Of a stretch of 64,000 nucleotides of DNA, positions 34,994-44,300 are shown one piece after another. Numbering within the stretch: position 1 is the stretch's first letter; every line of letters begins with the position of its first letter. The DNA is from Paucimonas lemoignei (GTDB lineage Bacteria > Pseudomonadota > Gammaproteobacteria > Pseudomonadales > Pseudomonadaceae). The position numbers and the translations under genes were made by a program. Under the pieces are notes generated by a model. The model saw only the letters and a list, made by a program, of their open reading frames with translations. It was not told the origin of the DNA and ran no database searches. The stretch spans positions 5,617,501 to 5,681,500 of the forward strand of contig LS483371.1 in assembly GCA_900475325.1 (NCBI GenBank). Direction: 5' to 3'.

Positions 34994-36001
34994 TCAACTA
35001 CCCGCACCACCATGGGCTTCTTCGAAGAAGTAATCCTTCCAGCTGTCCGCCTTGTTTTTCAGCACGCCCAGCTCATGCAGTTTCTCGGCATAGATGTAGG
35101 TGCGTTGCGGGGCGATGGTGAAGTCGATTTCCGGGTCAGCGACGATCTTCTCGACCAGCGCCAGTGGCAGCTTGGATTGCTCTACGCGGATGTAGGTCTT
35201 GGCGGCGGCAGGCTTGTCGGCCTTGATGATTTTCTCGGCTTCGGCCAGTGCGTCGTAGAAGGCTTTGTAGGTCTTGGGGTTTTCATCGTGGAATTTTTCG
35301 GTGGTGTAGAGCACGTTGAACGTGGCCTGACCGCCCAGTGCGTCGTAGGAACTCAACACTTTATGCACGTTGGGGTTTTCCAGCTCCTGATACTGAAACG
35401 GCGGGCTGGAGAAGTGCGAGTTGATTTCCGAGCCGCCCGCGATCAGCGCTGATGTGGCATCCGGGTGGGCGAGGCTCACCGAGATGTTGTCGAATTTCTT
35501 GAAGTTCTCGTTACCGAACTGCTTGGCGGTTTCGATCTGCAAGGTCCGCGACTGGAAGCCCACGCCCGCAGCGGGCACGGCGATGCGATCTTTCTCGGAG
35601 AAGTCCTTGAGGGTCTTCACGTTCGGGTTGTTGGTCAGCAGGTAGTTGGGCATCGAACCCAGCGACGCGATGGCTTTGACGTTCTGTTTGCCTTTGGTGC
35701 GGTCCCAGACGGTCAGCATCGGTGGCACGCCTGCGGACACCACGTCCAGCGCACCAGCCAATAGCGCTTCGTTCATGGCGGTAGCGCCGGAGATGCTGTT
35801 CCAGTCGACCTTGATATCCAGGCCCTGCTCTTTACCGTGCTTTTCGATCAGTTGTTGATCGCGCACCACGTCCAGGATCAGGTAACCGATACCGAATTGC
35901 TGGGCGATGCTGATCTTGCCTTCGGCCTGAGCGCCGCTGCTGAGCAGACCGATGGTGGCCGCCAGCGCGACAAGGGCTGAGCGTTTGAAAGGGATTGCCA
36001 T
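34994..36001 (-). CDS. Sulfonate/nitrate/taurine-type ABC substrate-binding protein
   Basis: This 335-residue periplasmic protein has a Sec signal peptide (MAIPFKRSALVALAATIGLL, cleavage near AQA/EG) and the SsuA/TauA-type binding fold (ISIAQQFGIGYLILDVV; GATAMNEALLAGALDVVSAGVPPML). The start chosen has GAGG 6 bp upstream. It is the last gene of an operon with permease, ATPase and a TauD-like oxygenase, so the ligand is probably an aliphatic sulfonate or alkyl sulfate ester. AtsR of Pseudomonas sulfate-ester uptake is another possible equivalent. Confidence 0.88.
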   Translation of the reverse strand: MAIPFKRSALVALAATIGLLSSGAQAEGKISIAQQFGIGYLILDVVRDQQLIEKHGKEQGLDIKVDWNSISGATAMNEALLAGALDVVSAGVPPMLTVWDRTKGKQNVKAIASLGSMPNYLLTNNPNVKTLKDFSEKDRIAVPAAGVGFQSRTLQIETAKQFGNENFKKFDNISVSLAHPDATSALIAGGSEINSHFSSPPFQYQELENPNVHKVLSSYDALGGQATFNVLYTTEKFHDENPKTYKAFYDALAEAEKIIKADKPAAAKTYIRVEQSKLPLALVEKIVADPEIDFTIAPQRTYIYAEKLHELGVLKNKADSWKDYFFEEAHGGAGS

Positions 36002-36032
36002 GTAGAACCTCACAAAAATGGATGTCGTTAAA

Positions 36033-36887
36033 TCAGCGCTGCATACCCCAGCGCTTGACGGTCAGGCGTTCGATATTGGCGAACAGCAGGTTTTCCACCA
36101 GCAGGCCGATGAGGATCACGGCGGCCAGACCGGCGAAAACCTTATCGGTGTATAGCTCGTTGCGGTTCTGGAAGATGTACCAGCCCAGGCCGCCTTTGCC
36201 CGATGACGCGCCGAACACCAGTTCGGCGGCGATCAGGGTGCGCCAGGCAAAAGCCCAGCCGATTTTCAGGCCCGCCAGAATTGATGGCAGCGCAGCCGGG
36301 ATCAGGATGTACCAGACAAAGCGCAGGCCTTTGAGGCCGTAATTCCGACCGGCCATGCGCTGGGTTTCCGAGACACCCAGAAAACCCGCATAGGTGTTGA
36401 GCGCCAAGGCCCACAGCACGGAATGCACCAGCACGAAAATCAGGCTGTTCTGACCCAGACCAAACCACAGCAGTGCCAGCGGCAACAGCGCAATGGCGGG
36501 CAGCGGGTTGAACATCGCTGTCAGGGTGCCAAGCAGATCACGACCCAGTTGCGTCGAGACCGCCAGCGTCGTCAGGGCAAAGGCCAGGACGATGCCGATC
36601 ACGTAGCCCTGAATCAGCACGGTCAGGGAAATCCACACCTTGCCGATCAGCTCGCCGGACAGGATGCCGTCATAAAACGCAGCGGCGGTTTGCAGAAAGC
36701 TGGGCAGCAGCAGGTCATTGTTCTGGATCCGCGCGGCCACTTCCCAGAGTATGGCGAGCACGATCAGGATCACGGTCTTGCGCACCCAGCTCAGTTGCCA
36801 GATGCGCTGCGCCAACGGGATGTCGCGGGCCAGATCCTCCTGAGTGAAGGGCTCCAGCGTGACTTCGTATTCTTCACGGATGTTCAT
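36033..36887 (-). CDS. Sulfonate/taurine-type ABC permease
   Basis: This 284-residue permease of the SsuC/TauC group has an ~30-residue cytosolic N terminus followed by six helices (VRKTVILIVLAILWEVAARI ...). The ATPase-docking loop is NYGLKGLRFVWYILIPAALPSILAGLKIGWAFAWRTLIAAEL. It sits 31 bp upstream of the binding-protein gene. A REPIN separates it from the ATPase gene, which is unusual inside an operon. Confidence 0.9.
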   Translation of the reverse strand: MNIREEYEVTLEPFTQEDLARDIPLAQRIWQLSWVRKTVILIVLAILWEVAARIQNNDLLLPSFLQTAAAFYDGILSGELIGKVWISLTVLIQGYVIGIVLAFALTTLAVSTQLGRDLLGTLTAMFNPLPAIALLPLALLWFGLGQNSLIFVLVHSVLWALALNTYAGFLGVSETQRMAGRNYGLKGLRFVWYILIPAALPSILAGLKIGWAFAWRTLIAAELVFGASSGKGGLGWYIFQNRNELYTDKVFAGLAAVILIGLLVENLLFANIERLTVKRWGMQR

Positions 36888-36919
36888 GGTGGTGTTCTCT
36901 GAAGTCTACAACTCACCCC

Positions 36920-37009
36920 GTGGGAGCGAGCTTGCTCGCGAAGACTGATTGGCAGGCGATGGTTAAATATCGCCTGATCCGGCCTCTTCGCGAGCAAGCT
37001 CGCTCCCAC
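36920..37009. repeat. REPIN, family B, inside the ABC operon
   Basis: Complete inverted GTGGGAGCGAGCTTGCTCG arms lie between the ATPase and permease genes. In the transcript this forms a long hairpin that could stabilise or separate the two parts of the message. Confidence 0.9.
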
Positions 37010-37022
37010 AGGTTTAGTGGTG

Positions 37023-37904
37023 TTAATAAGCGATGCGGATGTCCTGGAAATTCAGCTCGCGATCAACCGGCTGCTCGTCACCTTCATCAAACAACAGGCG
37101 ATGAATGCGCTGGGCGGTGTGCTGGAAGCCGACACCGCCGAGGCTTTTCAGGTCGTACTGGTGGCTGTTGATTTCCGCCCGAACGCGACCGGGATGCGGT
37201 GACAGGAGCAGGATGCGATTGCCCACCACCAGCGCTTCTTCAATGGAATGCGTGACGAACAGCAAGGTGAAGCGCACCTCTTCCCACAGCTCCAGCAGCT
37301 CTTCCTGCATCTTGCGACGCGTCAGGGCATCGAGGGCGGCGAAGGGTTCGTCCATCAGCAGGATTTTTGGCTGCATGGCCAAGGCACGGGCAATCGCCAC
37401 CCGGGCTTTCATGCCGCCGGACAAGGTGTGCGGGTAGGCATCGGCGAAGGCGCTCAGACCGACTTTCGCCAGGTAGTAGAGGGCGCGTTCCCGAGCTTCA
37501 TTACGCTTGAGGGTGCGCGAGGCCAGCAGCGGGAACATGACGTTTTCGATCACGGTTTTCCAGGGCGGCAGCTGGTCGAACTCCTGGAACACCACGATGC
37601 GATCCGGGCCGGGCTCTGTGACTTCCGCGCCCGCCAGCCGGATCTGCCCTTCGCTGGGCTGGATAAAACCGGCCACGGCTTTGAGCAAGGTGGATTTGCC
37701 GCAACCGGACGGGCCGAGCAGCACGAAGCGATCAGCCGGGTCGACTTCAAAGCTGACCTGATGGGTCGCCCGCACGACGCGCTCGGGGGTGCGGTATTCG
37801 AGGCTGACATTCTGGACTTGCAACAGGGCTTCAGCAGAAGGCTGATCGACCGGTTGCGCAGGCGTGTTTGCGCTAGCCGTGTGGCTTTGCAGAACAGCAT
37901 TCAT
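37023..37904 (-). CDS. Sulfonate/taurine-type ABC ATPase
   Basis: This 293-residue ATPase has Walker A GPSGCGKST, signature LSGGMKARVAIARAL and Walker B ILLMDEPFAALD, typical of the SsuB/TauB/NrtD group. An ~30-residue N-terminal lead rich in Ala, Gln and Pro precedes the nucleotide-binding domain. A short C-terminal extension continues beyond the domain. It follows the dioxygenase gene by 16 bp, so uptake and oxidation are co-expressed. Confidence 0.92.
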   Translation of the reverse strand: MNAVLQSHTASANTPAQPVDQPSAEALLQVQNVSLEYRTPERVVRATHQVSFEVDPADRFVLLGPSGCGKSTLLKAVAGFIQPSEGQIRLAGAEVTEPGPDRIVVFQEFDQLPPWKTVIENVMFPLLASRTLKRNEARERALYYLAKVGLSAFADAYPHTLSGGMKARVAIARALAMQPKILLMDEPFAALDALTRRKMQEELLELWEEVRFTLLFVTHSIEEALVVGNRILLLSPHPGRVRAEINSHQYDLKSLGGVGFQHTAQRIHRLLFDEGDEQPVDRELNFQDIRIAY

Positions 37905-37920
37905 TGGTTAACTCCCGGTT

Positions 37921-38817
37921 TCAAAACGGCGCATCGCCCTGGATGGTGGTGCGGTGCAGGCGACGACGCAGATGGTCCGGTGTGCCTCCGGCCAGATGGA
38001 TCAGCGAGCGGTTGTCCCAGAAGACCATGTCGTTGGGTGCCCATTTGTGGCGGTACACCGCTTCAGGGCGCACGCTGTGGGCGTACAGCTCGTTGAGGAT
38101 CTGCTGGCTCTCGTCTTCCGGCAGGCCAACGATGTGGGTGGTGAAACCTTCGCTGACGAACAACGCCTTGCGGCCGTTCTCCGGGTGGGTGCGCACAATC
38201 GGGTGGCTGACTACGACCACCTGAGCCAACTGCTCGGCGCTCAGAGTCGGCCGCCAGTTTTGCGCGTTGTGCCCATCGCGGTAGCGCGAGGTGTAGCTGT
38301 GCACGGCATTGCGACCTTCAACAGCCTTGCGCAGATGCTCCGGCAGGGTCTCCCAGGCCTGATGCATGTCAGCGAACAGCGTGTCTCCGCCTTCGCTTGG
38401 CAGCTCTTGTGCGTAGAGCATTGAGCCCAGGCTCGGCAGCTCTTTGTAGGACAGGTCCGAGTGCCAGTACTTGCCCGCATCGCCCAGGCCAATCGGCTGA
38501 CCGTCTTCGACAATGTTGGAAACGATGAGGATTTCCGGATGGTTGGCCAGCAGGAACTGCTTGAGCACGTGGATCTGCAAGACGCCGAAGCGGCGGCTGA
38601 AATCGATCTGCTGTTGCGGGGTGATCTGCTGATCGCGGAACACCACCACATGGTGATCCAGATGCGCGCGGTGGACGCGAGCGAAGTCGGCTTCATTCAG
38701 CGGTCGGGACAAATCCAGACCCACGATTTCCGCCCCCACGTTACCGGCGAACGGACGCACTTCAAACGGTTGAGGCGCGGCTTGAACAGGTGATGACACG
38801 AGGGAGGCTGCTGACAT
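37921..38817 (-). CDS. TauD/TfdA-family 2-oxoglutarate-dependent dioxygenase
   Basis: This 298-residue Fe(II) enzyme has the metal motif His119-x-Asp121 in YWHSDLSYKELP, a distal His274 in DNRSLIHLAGG and the 2-oxoglutarate-binding arginines in LRRRLHRTTIQG. Such enzymes release sulfite or sulfate from taurine, alkanesulfonates or alkyl sulfates. The linked sulfonate-type transporter supports a sulfur-scavenging role, but the substrate is not determined by sequence (TauD, AtsK or a relative). It is the first gene of the operon. Confidence 0.88.
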   Translation of the reverse strand: MSAASLVSSPVQAAPQPFEVRPFAGNVGAEIVGLDLSRPLNEADFARVHRAHLDHHVVVFRDQQITPQQQIDFSRRFGVLQIHVLKQFLLANHPEILIVSNIVEDGQPIGLGDAGKYWHSDLSYKELPSLGSMLYAQELPSEGGDTLFADMHQAWETLPEHLRKAVEGRNAVHSYTSRYRDGHNAQNWRPTLSAEQLAQVVVVSHPIVRTHPENGRKALFVSEGFTTHIVGLPEDESQQILNELYAHSVRPEAVYRHKWAPNDMVFWDNRSLIHLAGGTPDHLRRRLHRTTIQGDAPF

Positions 38818-38861
38818 GAACTCCGACTCCAGAAGACTGGTGGTTTAGAGCCATGACTTTA

Positions 38862-38915
38862 TAGGTATAAGAATCGAAATTTAAATATCGTTATTGCATA
38901 TGAATAGTTCGGATT
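38862..38915 (-). promoter_or_regulatory. AT-rich promoter region of the dioxygenase/ABC operon
   Basis: The 55 bp upstream of the leader are strongly AT-rich (GATATTTAAATTTCG, CTTATACCTATAAAG on the minus strand) in an otherwise GC-rich window. This resembles the upstream region of oscA, another sulfur-starvation operon. It is a CysB-type activation site by inference only. Confidence 0.35.
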
Positions 38916-38945
38916 GAGCTAGGGCTTGGGAGCTATCACAAACTT

Positions 38946-39035
38946 GTGGGACCGGCTTTAGCCGGGAAGACTGCATTTCTGGCAATAGAGAGGCATCGGA
39001 TGTACCGACCTCTTCCCGGCTAAAGCCGGTCCCAC
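38946..39035. repeat. REPIN, family C
   Basis: Inverted GTGGGACCGGCTTTAGCCGG arms lie between the terminator of metQ2 and the upstream region of the dioxygenase operon. Confidence 0.9.
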
Positions 39036-39053
39036 TGAATGAACTGCGAAAAC

Positions 39054-39084
39054 AAAAACGCCGACACTGTTTCCAGTGTCGGCG
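39054..39084 (-). terminator. Intrinsic terminator of the second metQ
   Basis: Perfect 11-bp stem CGCCGACACTG / CAGTGTCGGCG with a 4-base loop, followed on the minus strand by TTTTTGTTTT, 29 bp after the gene end. Confidence 0.9.
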
Positions 39085-39112
39085 TCGGGTATTGCGTTTT
39101 TTAGCTCAGCAA

Positions 39113-39895
39113 TCAGAACGCAGGCAGTACCGCGCCGTCGTACTTGCTGTTGATGAAGTCTTTGACTTTCTGGCTGGTGAGCGCCTTGGACAGTTTCTCG
39201 ATAGCGTCGGTGTGGGCGTTATCGGTACGGGTCACCAGGTAGTTCACGTACGGCGAATCAGCACCTTCGATGATCAGTGCGTCTTTCTTCGGGCTCAGTT
39301 TGGCTTCGAGCGCGTAGTTGGTGTTGATCAACGCCAGGTCAACCTGGTCCAGTGCGCGCGGCAATACAGCCGATTCCAGCTCGCGGAACTTGAACTTCTT
39401 CGGGTTGGTCGCGATGTCTTTCGGCGTCGACAGTGCGTTGGTCGGATCCTTGAGGGTGATCAGGCCATTTTTCTGCAACAGCAGCAGAGCACGACCGGCG
39501 TTGCTGCCTTCGTTAGGGATGGCGATGGTTGCGCCTTCCGGCAGGTCAGCGATGCTCTTGTACTTGCGCGAGTAGCCGCCGAACGGTTCAACGTGAACGC
39601 CAACGCCCGTCACCAGGGTTGCGCCCTTACCTTTGTTGAAGCCTTCCAGGTACGGTTTGGTCTGGAAATAGTTGGCGTCCAGACGCTTTTCGTTCAGTTG
39701 AACGTTTGGCTGCACGTAGTCGGTGAAGACTTTGATCTGCAGGTCCACGCCTTCTTTGGCCAGGTCCGGCTTGATCAGCTCAAGGATTTCCTGGTGAGGA
39801 ATCGGCGTCGCACCGACCACCAGTTTCTCGGCTGCTTGAGCCACGCTTACCGAAAATACGGCCGCCAGAGCGGTCAACAGCAATGTCTTCTTCAT
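39113..39895 (-). CDS. MetQ/NlpA-family binding protein, second copy
   Basis: This 260-residue NlpA/MetQ-family protein has signal peptide MKKTLLLTALAAVFSVSVAQA and no lipobox cysteine. Family segments are LVVGATPIPHQEILELIKPDLAKEG, VQLNEKRLDANYFQTKPYL and IPNEGSNAGRALLLLQKNGLI. It shares the fold of the first MetQ at 0.6 kb but is clearly a different paralogue. It has no MetNI of its own nearby and its own terminator, so it may deliver another ligand to MetNI elsewhere. The ATG chosen is the first with a signal peptide directly after it. Confidence 0.88.
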   Translation of the reverse strand: MKKTLLLTALAAVFSVSVAQAAEKLVVGATPIPHQEILELIKPDLAKEGVDLQIKVFTDYVQPNVQLNEKRLDANYFQTKPYLEGFNKGKGATLVTGVGVHVEPFGGYSRKYKSIADLPEGATIAIPNEGSNAGRALLLLQKNGLITLKDPTNALSTPKDIATNPKKFKFRELESAVLPRALDQVDLALINTNYALEAKLSPKKDALIIEGADSPYVNYLVTRTDNAHTDAIEKLSKALTSQKVKDFINSKYDGAVLPAF

Positions 39896-40084
39896 GCAAT
39901 GTCCTTGGAGAAATTGAGGTCGGTTCGCCGACAGCTCTTCAATGAGTGGCCCCCGACGCAGATGCAGTCGGGGGCGTGGAGCGGACATTACCGATATTTT
40001 TTATTCCAAGACAATACTTTTTTGCTAACTGCTTATGCTTTTCTTGAAGGATTAGTGCTGAGCAGCCAACGTAGCCTGCGTCAG

Positions 40085-41311
40085 TTAAAACTCGCGTATT
40101 GACTTCATCCTGTCTTGATCGGCAGTAAGGAAGTCCCCAGGCTTCATATTCACCTGCCCCAAACCCTGCGCACCTTGCTCAGGGTCACCGCGTAAAAATG
40201 AATCAAAGGCGGAAGAGTTCTGGCCTGAATCTCCACCACCAGAGGGATTGCCATTCCCGCTGGCCAGGTCATCAATCAGGTCGATGGCTTCAAATGAGTA
40301 GTCTGCAATATCCAGGAAGCCGGAAAGTTTCCTGAACTTCTCAAAACGATTTTGAAGCGCAACAGTATTCCTCGCACCTCTGCCCAGTTTCGCAGCGCCG
40401 GTGAAGCTCTGCACGGCTTTGCCGTTGCTGACTTTGAGCGCACCTTGTCGGGCTGCTGCGACCGCACCGGCCCCTTTGTTGACAAAACGTGCAGCCGTTT
40501 GACTACCTCGCCTGGCCGCAACTTTCGCGACCGAAGAGCCCGAAAGCGTTGCCACGCCCAAACCGAGCCCCACGTAGCCCAGGATATCCCCGGCATTGGA
40601 GTCAGGCGCGGCGAGGGACACCACTTCACCGACAATCTGCAGAACGTCAGCGGCGACACTGGCCGCCGCCAGGAATATGACCGGCCCGGTGAGCGGTGCG
40701 CTGGCGCCGAGTGTCGCCGCAGTGAGTGCAATTGCAGCGACCGAGATTGCGATACCTATAAAGGCCTTTAACAAGTTCTTGAAGGAAAAATGCCCGGTCG
40801 GATCAGTCATGTTGACCGGGTCACCCACGCAGTATGCGTAAGGATTCACACCGCCTGACTCGAATGGGCTCATGCTGTCGGGGCTGTGAAAACGCATCAG
40901 TTCAGGGTTGTAGGCGCGGTAGCCGTTACCCAACAGATAACAGCCTGTCACCGGGTCAGGTTGCTCGCCATTGAAACCCAGCAGACTGTGCAAGCCACTC
41001 TCCACCGCTTGCCCGCCATAAGGGGTGTAAACGCTGCGCTGGATCTGGCTGCCGCTGACCGATTGCAAAACGCTGCGTTGCTGGTCGCAACCCAACAAGC
41101 TGTTTACCACGCCATTGTCCGAGCGCGTGGACTGGGCCAGAAGATGCCCGCCTGCTTCAATCAGGCTGTGGTGTTGACCGCCCTCATGCTGCGTGTCGAT
41201 GCGTCCGTCACGGTATATACGGGTAGCGACCGCTCCGGCGGCAGGTTCGACGCCAATCAGGCGATCCAGCGCATCGTAGCGATAACTGATCAAAGTTCTT
41301 TGTTGATTCAT
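40085..41311 (-). CDS. RHS repeat-associated core protein with variable C-terminal tail
   Basis: This 408-residue protein starts with a single RHS/YD repeat (ISYRYDALDRLIGV) and carries the RHS core GFNGEQPDPVTGCYLLGNGYRAYNPELMRFHSPDSMSPF, ending at NMTDPTGH (residue 174), the usual boundary before a polymorphic toxin tail. The tail has two hydrophobic stretches (about 182-203 and 206-232), then an Ala/Gly-rich basic part and an acidic end. I recognise no catalytic motif in the tail. No immunity gene follows. Its ATG overlaps the stop of the preceding RHS gene (ATGA), so both halves are probably made together. Confidence 0.85.
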   Translation of the reverse strand: MNQQRTLISYRYDALDRLIGVEPAAGAVATRIYRDGRIDTQHEGGQHHSLIEAGGHLLAQSTRSDNGVVNSLLGCDQQRSVLQSVSGSQIQRSVYTPYGGQAVESGLHSLLGFNGEQPDPVTGCYLLGNGYRAYNPELMRFHSPDSMSPFESGGVNPYAYCVGDPVNMTDPTGHFSFKNLLKAFIGIAISVAAIALTAATLGASAPLTGPVIFLAAASVAADVLQIVGEVVSLAAPDSNAGDILGYVGLGLGVATLSGSSVAKVAARRGSQTAARFVNKGAGAVAAARQGALKVSNGKAVQSFTGAAKLGRGARNTVALQNRFEKFRKLSGFLDIADYSFEAIDLIDDLASGNGNPSGGGDSGQNSSAFDSFLRGDPEQGAQGLGQVNMKPGDFLTADQDRMKSIREF

Positions 41312-44300
41312 GCTGGCTCCTGCGCGACCGAAGCCAGGCGGCCCAGATCGTCATAAATCATGCGACGGCCATGCTGGTCGTTGAGCTGGTTGCCGTCGTT
41401 GTCGTAAGTAAAAAACGCTTGGTTAGCGGCGTAATCCGCATGGCTATGACGAACCCGACTGAGCTGTGTTTTGTCGGCGTACTCGTAGTCGTAGGTGGTC
41501 GTGTTTTCGCCGCCCGGGAACACCGTTTTCAGCTCTCGGATATTGTCCAGCTCATCGAAACGGTAGGTCTGGCTGAGAATGACCTTGCCTGCGGCATCAA
41601 CCGGCGGATGCACACCGCTGCAGGTGTAATCCGTCATACGGCCGCGCGAGTCGTAGCCGAAGGTTTCATCCCGTAGCAGGATTGCACCGCGCCTGAGCGT
41701 GCGCTGTATCAGTTTGTCGGTACCGTCGTAGCATTGAGAGAGCTCCTCAGCGGGATTCATGTCAACCTGCAGCACCCGCTTTACTTCACGACCAAAGTCG
41801 TCGTACTCCAGCTGCGTGGTGAGGGTGCGCGCGCTCTGTGCGTCGACCGTTTCGATCCTGCTGACACGGCCCAGCGCGTCGTAGCTATAGTGCGCTTTGA
41901 CCGCTCCCTGCTGGACTTGCGCGATGCGACACAACGCGTCATAGCGAGTGAATTGCACAACGCCCGAAGCATTGGTGTACTGCATGGGCAAACCCTTGAG
42001 AGAGTTGCGCTGAGTCGTCTCAAGCACGCCCTGCCCTTCACCCAGTTGATCCCCCTCAAGTTGGCCCGAAGCGCAATAGCGACGCTGCTGTTGGCTGCCA
42101 GGGCTGGACGCTTGAAGCAACTTGGCGTGGCTGCTGTCGTAACGAAAACTCGCCGACAAATTGCTGTTACCCACCACGCTGCGCTCAACCATTTGATTGT
42201 TCAGCGACGGCTCGTATTGGTAGGCGATGACCTTTCCACTGGCGGTAGTGTGGGTGGCCGGGTTCGGTTGCGCGCCTTCGTAGGTAAAGGTTTCACTACG
42301 CCCACCCACCGAGAGGCTGGTCACCCGCATCAAGCCATCATAAGTACGTTGTCCGGTCAGGTAATCGTTGACCCAGATCTTCGTCGCCAGGTCTTCGGTA
42401 CTGTGAGGGACATAGTCTTTTCTGATATTCGTTCCGTCTGGCAGTTGGGTCAGCACCAGGCGATCAGCGAAGTCGTAAGCGAACCGGGTATGGCGTCCAT
42501 GAGGGTCGGTTTTCTGCACGCAGCGACCTAGCCCGTCGTACAGGTATTCAGTGCTGCCCATGGAATTACCATGGCGATCGAAGCGCTCCACTGAATCATG
42601 TTTGCCAAAGGCATTGAGGGTGATTACGGTTTTACCAGCACCCTTTACTCCCTGAGTCTTGGTGAGGGCGATAGGATCGAGGTGGTCCTCATTCTTTACC
42701 CCGTCCGGGCCTATGGTCTCCTGACGATTGCCCCAATCGTCATAGGTGTATTGAGTTACCTGTGGGTAGGGCTTCCCGTCCAGCCAATCAGTGCTTGTGT
42801 CTTCGACCAACTGGCCCAGTGCATCGTATTTGGCGGCATACACGGCGCGCATCGGTTGCCCGACAGCATCCATGTCCTGAACTTCAACGTTTACCTTGCG
42901 GCTCATGCCGTCCAGTTTTGTCAGCGTTGCTGCACCATTGGCGGCGACCGTGCGGGTCAGCACCGTATCGCCCAACTTGTCGGCCAGTTGGTAGCTGTGG
43001 GTTCTGAGTGCCTGGCTTGAGGTTTTCGGCGCGAGCATTTCAAGGGTCTTGCGACCGAGTCGATCATGGACGGTCTCGAGGGTGACACCCAATTGCTCGA
43101 CCTTTTTGACCTCGGCGCCGGTCAGGGCGTTTTGCCAGAGATCCTGACTGCTGGCGGTGCCGTCGCCGGCGATCATCTCCGTGTGGGTACATACAGCACC
43201 GTCGAGCAATTCATAGCTATGAGCAAAGACCGTCTCAACGCCGCCTACGGTCTCGGTCCTGCTTTTCACGCGCCCGAAAAATTGACTCTTGGGGTTTTCC
43301 TCATAATCCCGCGCGATGACCATAAGCGGCTCAGCCTGCCCTTTTTGCAGGACGGTCTCCTTGGCCAGTGCCACAAAACGCCCGCGCTCCGGGCTGGCCG
43401 ATAGCAATTGGGTGTAGCGATATTGAGTGATCAATGTCGGCGCTGGCGCTCGATCAGGCGCGGGGATCAGGGTCTTTTGCTTGAGCCAACGCACCGCCCC
43501 GAAAGCATCGGCCGGGCAACCATCAGACTCACCTGCCGGGTAATACTCAAACACTTCGACGATCCCCGTCGGGGAGATCTTTTTGAGGATGTTACCGAAG
43601 TCATCGTATTCGGTTACGGTGGTTTCAACGCGCACTTTCTCGGGGTCGGCAGCATCAAACCAAGCCATCTCAACCGTGGCCGGCATCTGAAAATTGCCAG
43701 GCTGGTCTTCAAATTTCAGGCCTGGTTTTTCATGGTAGCGGGTTCGGTTGCGAACGGTTTTGCCACGCTGGTTGACGGTTTCTTCCACCTGCAGATGGAA
43801 CCGGTTGTAGACACGTTTGGTGCGGCGCATGATCTGCCGACCCGTTCCGCTGCCCACCACTAGATCTTCGTAGGTTTCGTATTCGTAATTGCCTGTGGCC
43901 TGATACAGGTTATCGCCGTCATTGCGCCATTTGGCGTTGGAGCCATAACCAAGATAGTTCTTGGCCGAGTAGCGGTATTCCCTTGTGATGGGTGGCTGAT
44001 TCGAGCGCGGGTAGACAGTGTGAGAGGCCACTGCTGGCAGAGCGCTAACGGGAGCACCGTTGGGCAGTCTTAATGCAGACGCCTGATAGGTGATGATTTC
44101 GAAACCGTCAGTAGGTAGTTCTAGCCTTGCGATAACACGAAGTCCATTGAATGTCTGGTAACGAAATCGCCAGGAAACGGACTCGTTATTATTCAGCAAG
44201 AGGGAAATCCTTGTAAGCTCGCCCCCTTCCTGCTGAAATTGGAAAGTCAATGCGTTAGCTGGATTTGAGGGCCAGAGTGTAATGCCAGACACTTGCGACG

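Noticed and set aside
41308..41311. The RHS split as a frameshift pseudogene
   Set aside because: The second ORF has its own ATG in an ATGA overlap, and separate short RHS-core genes are known in pseudomonads, so a designed split is the simpler reading.
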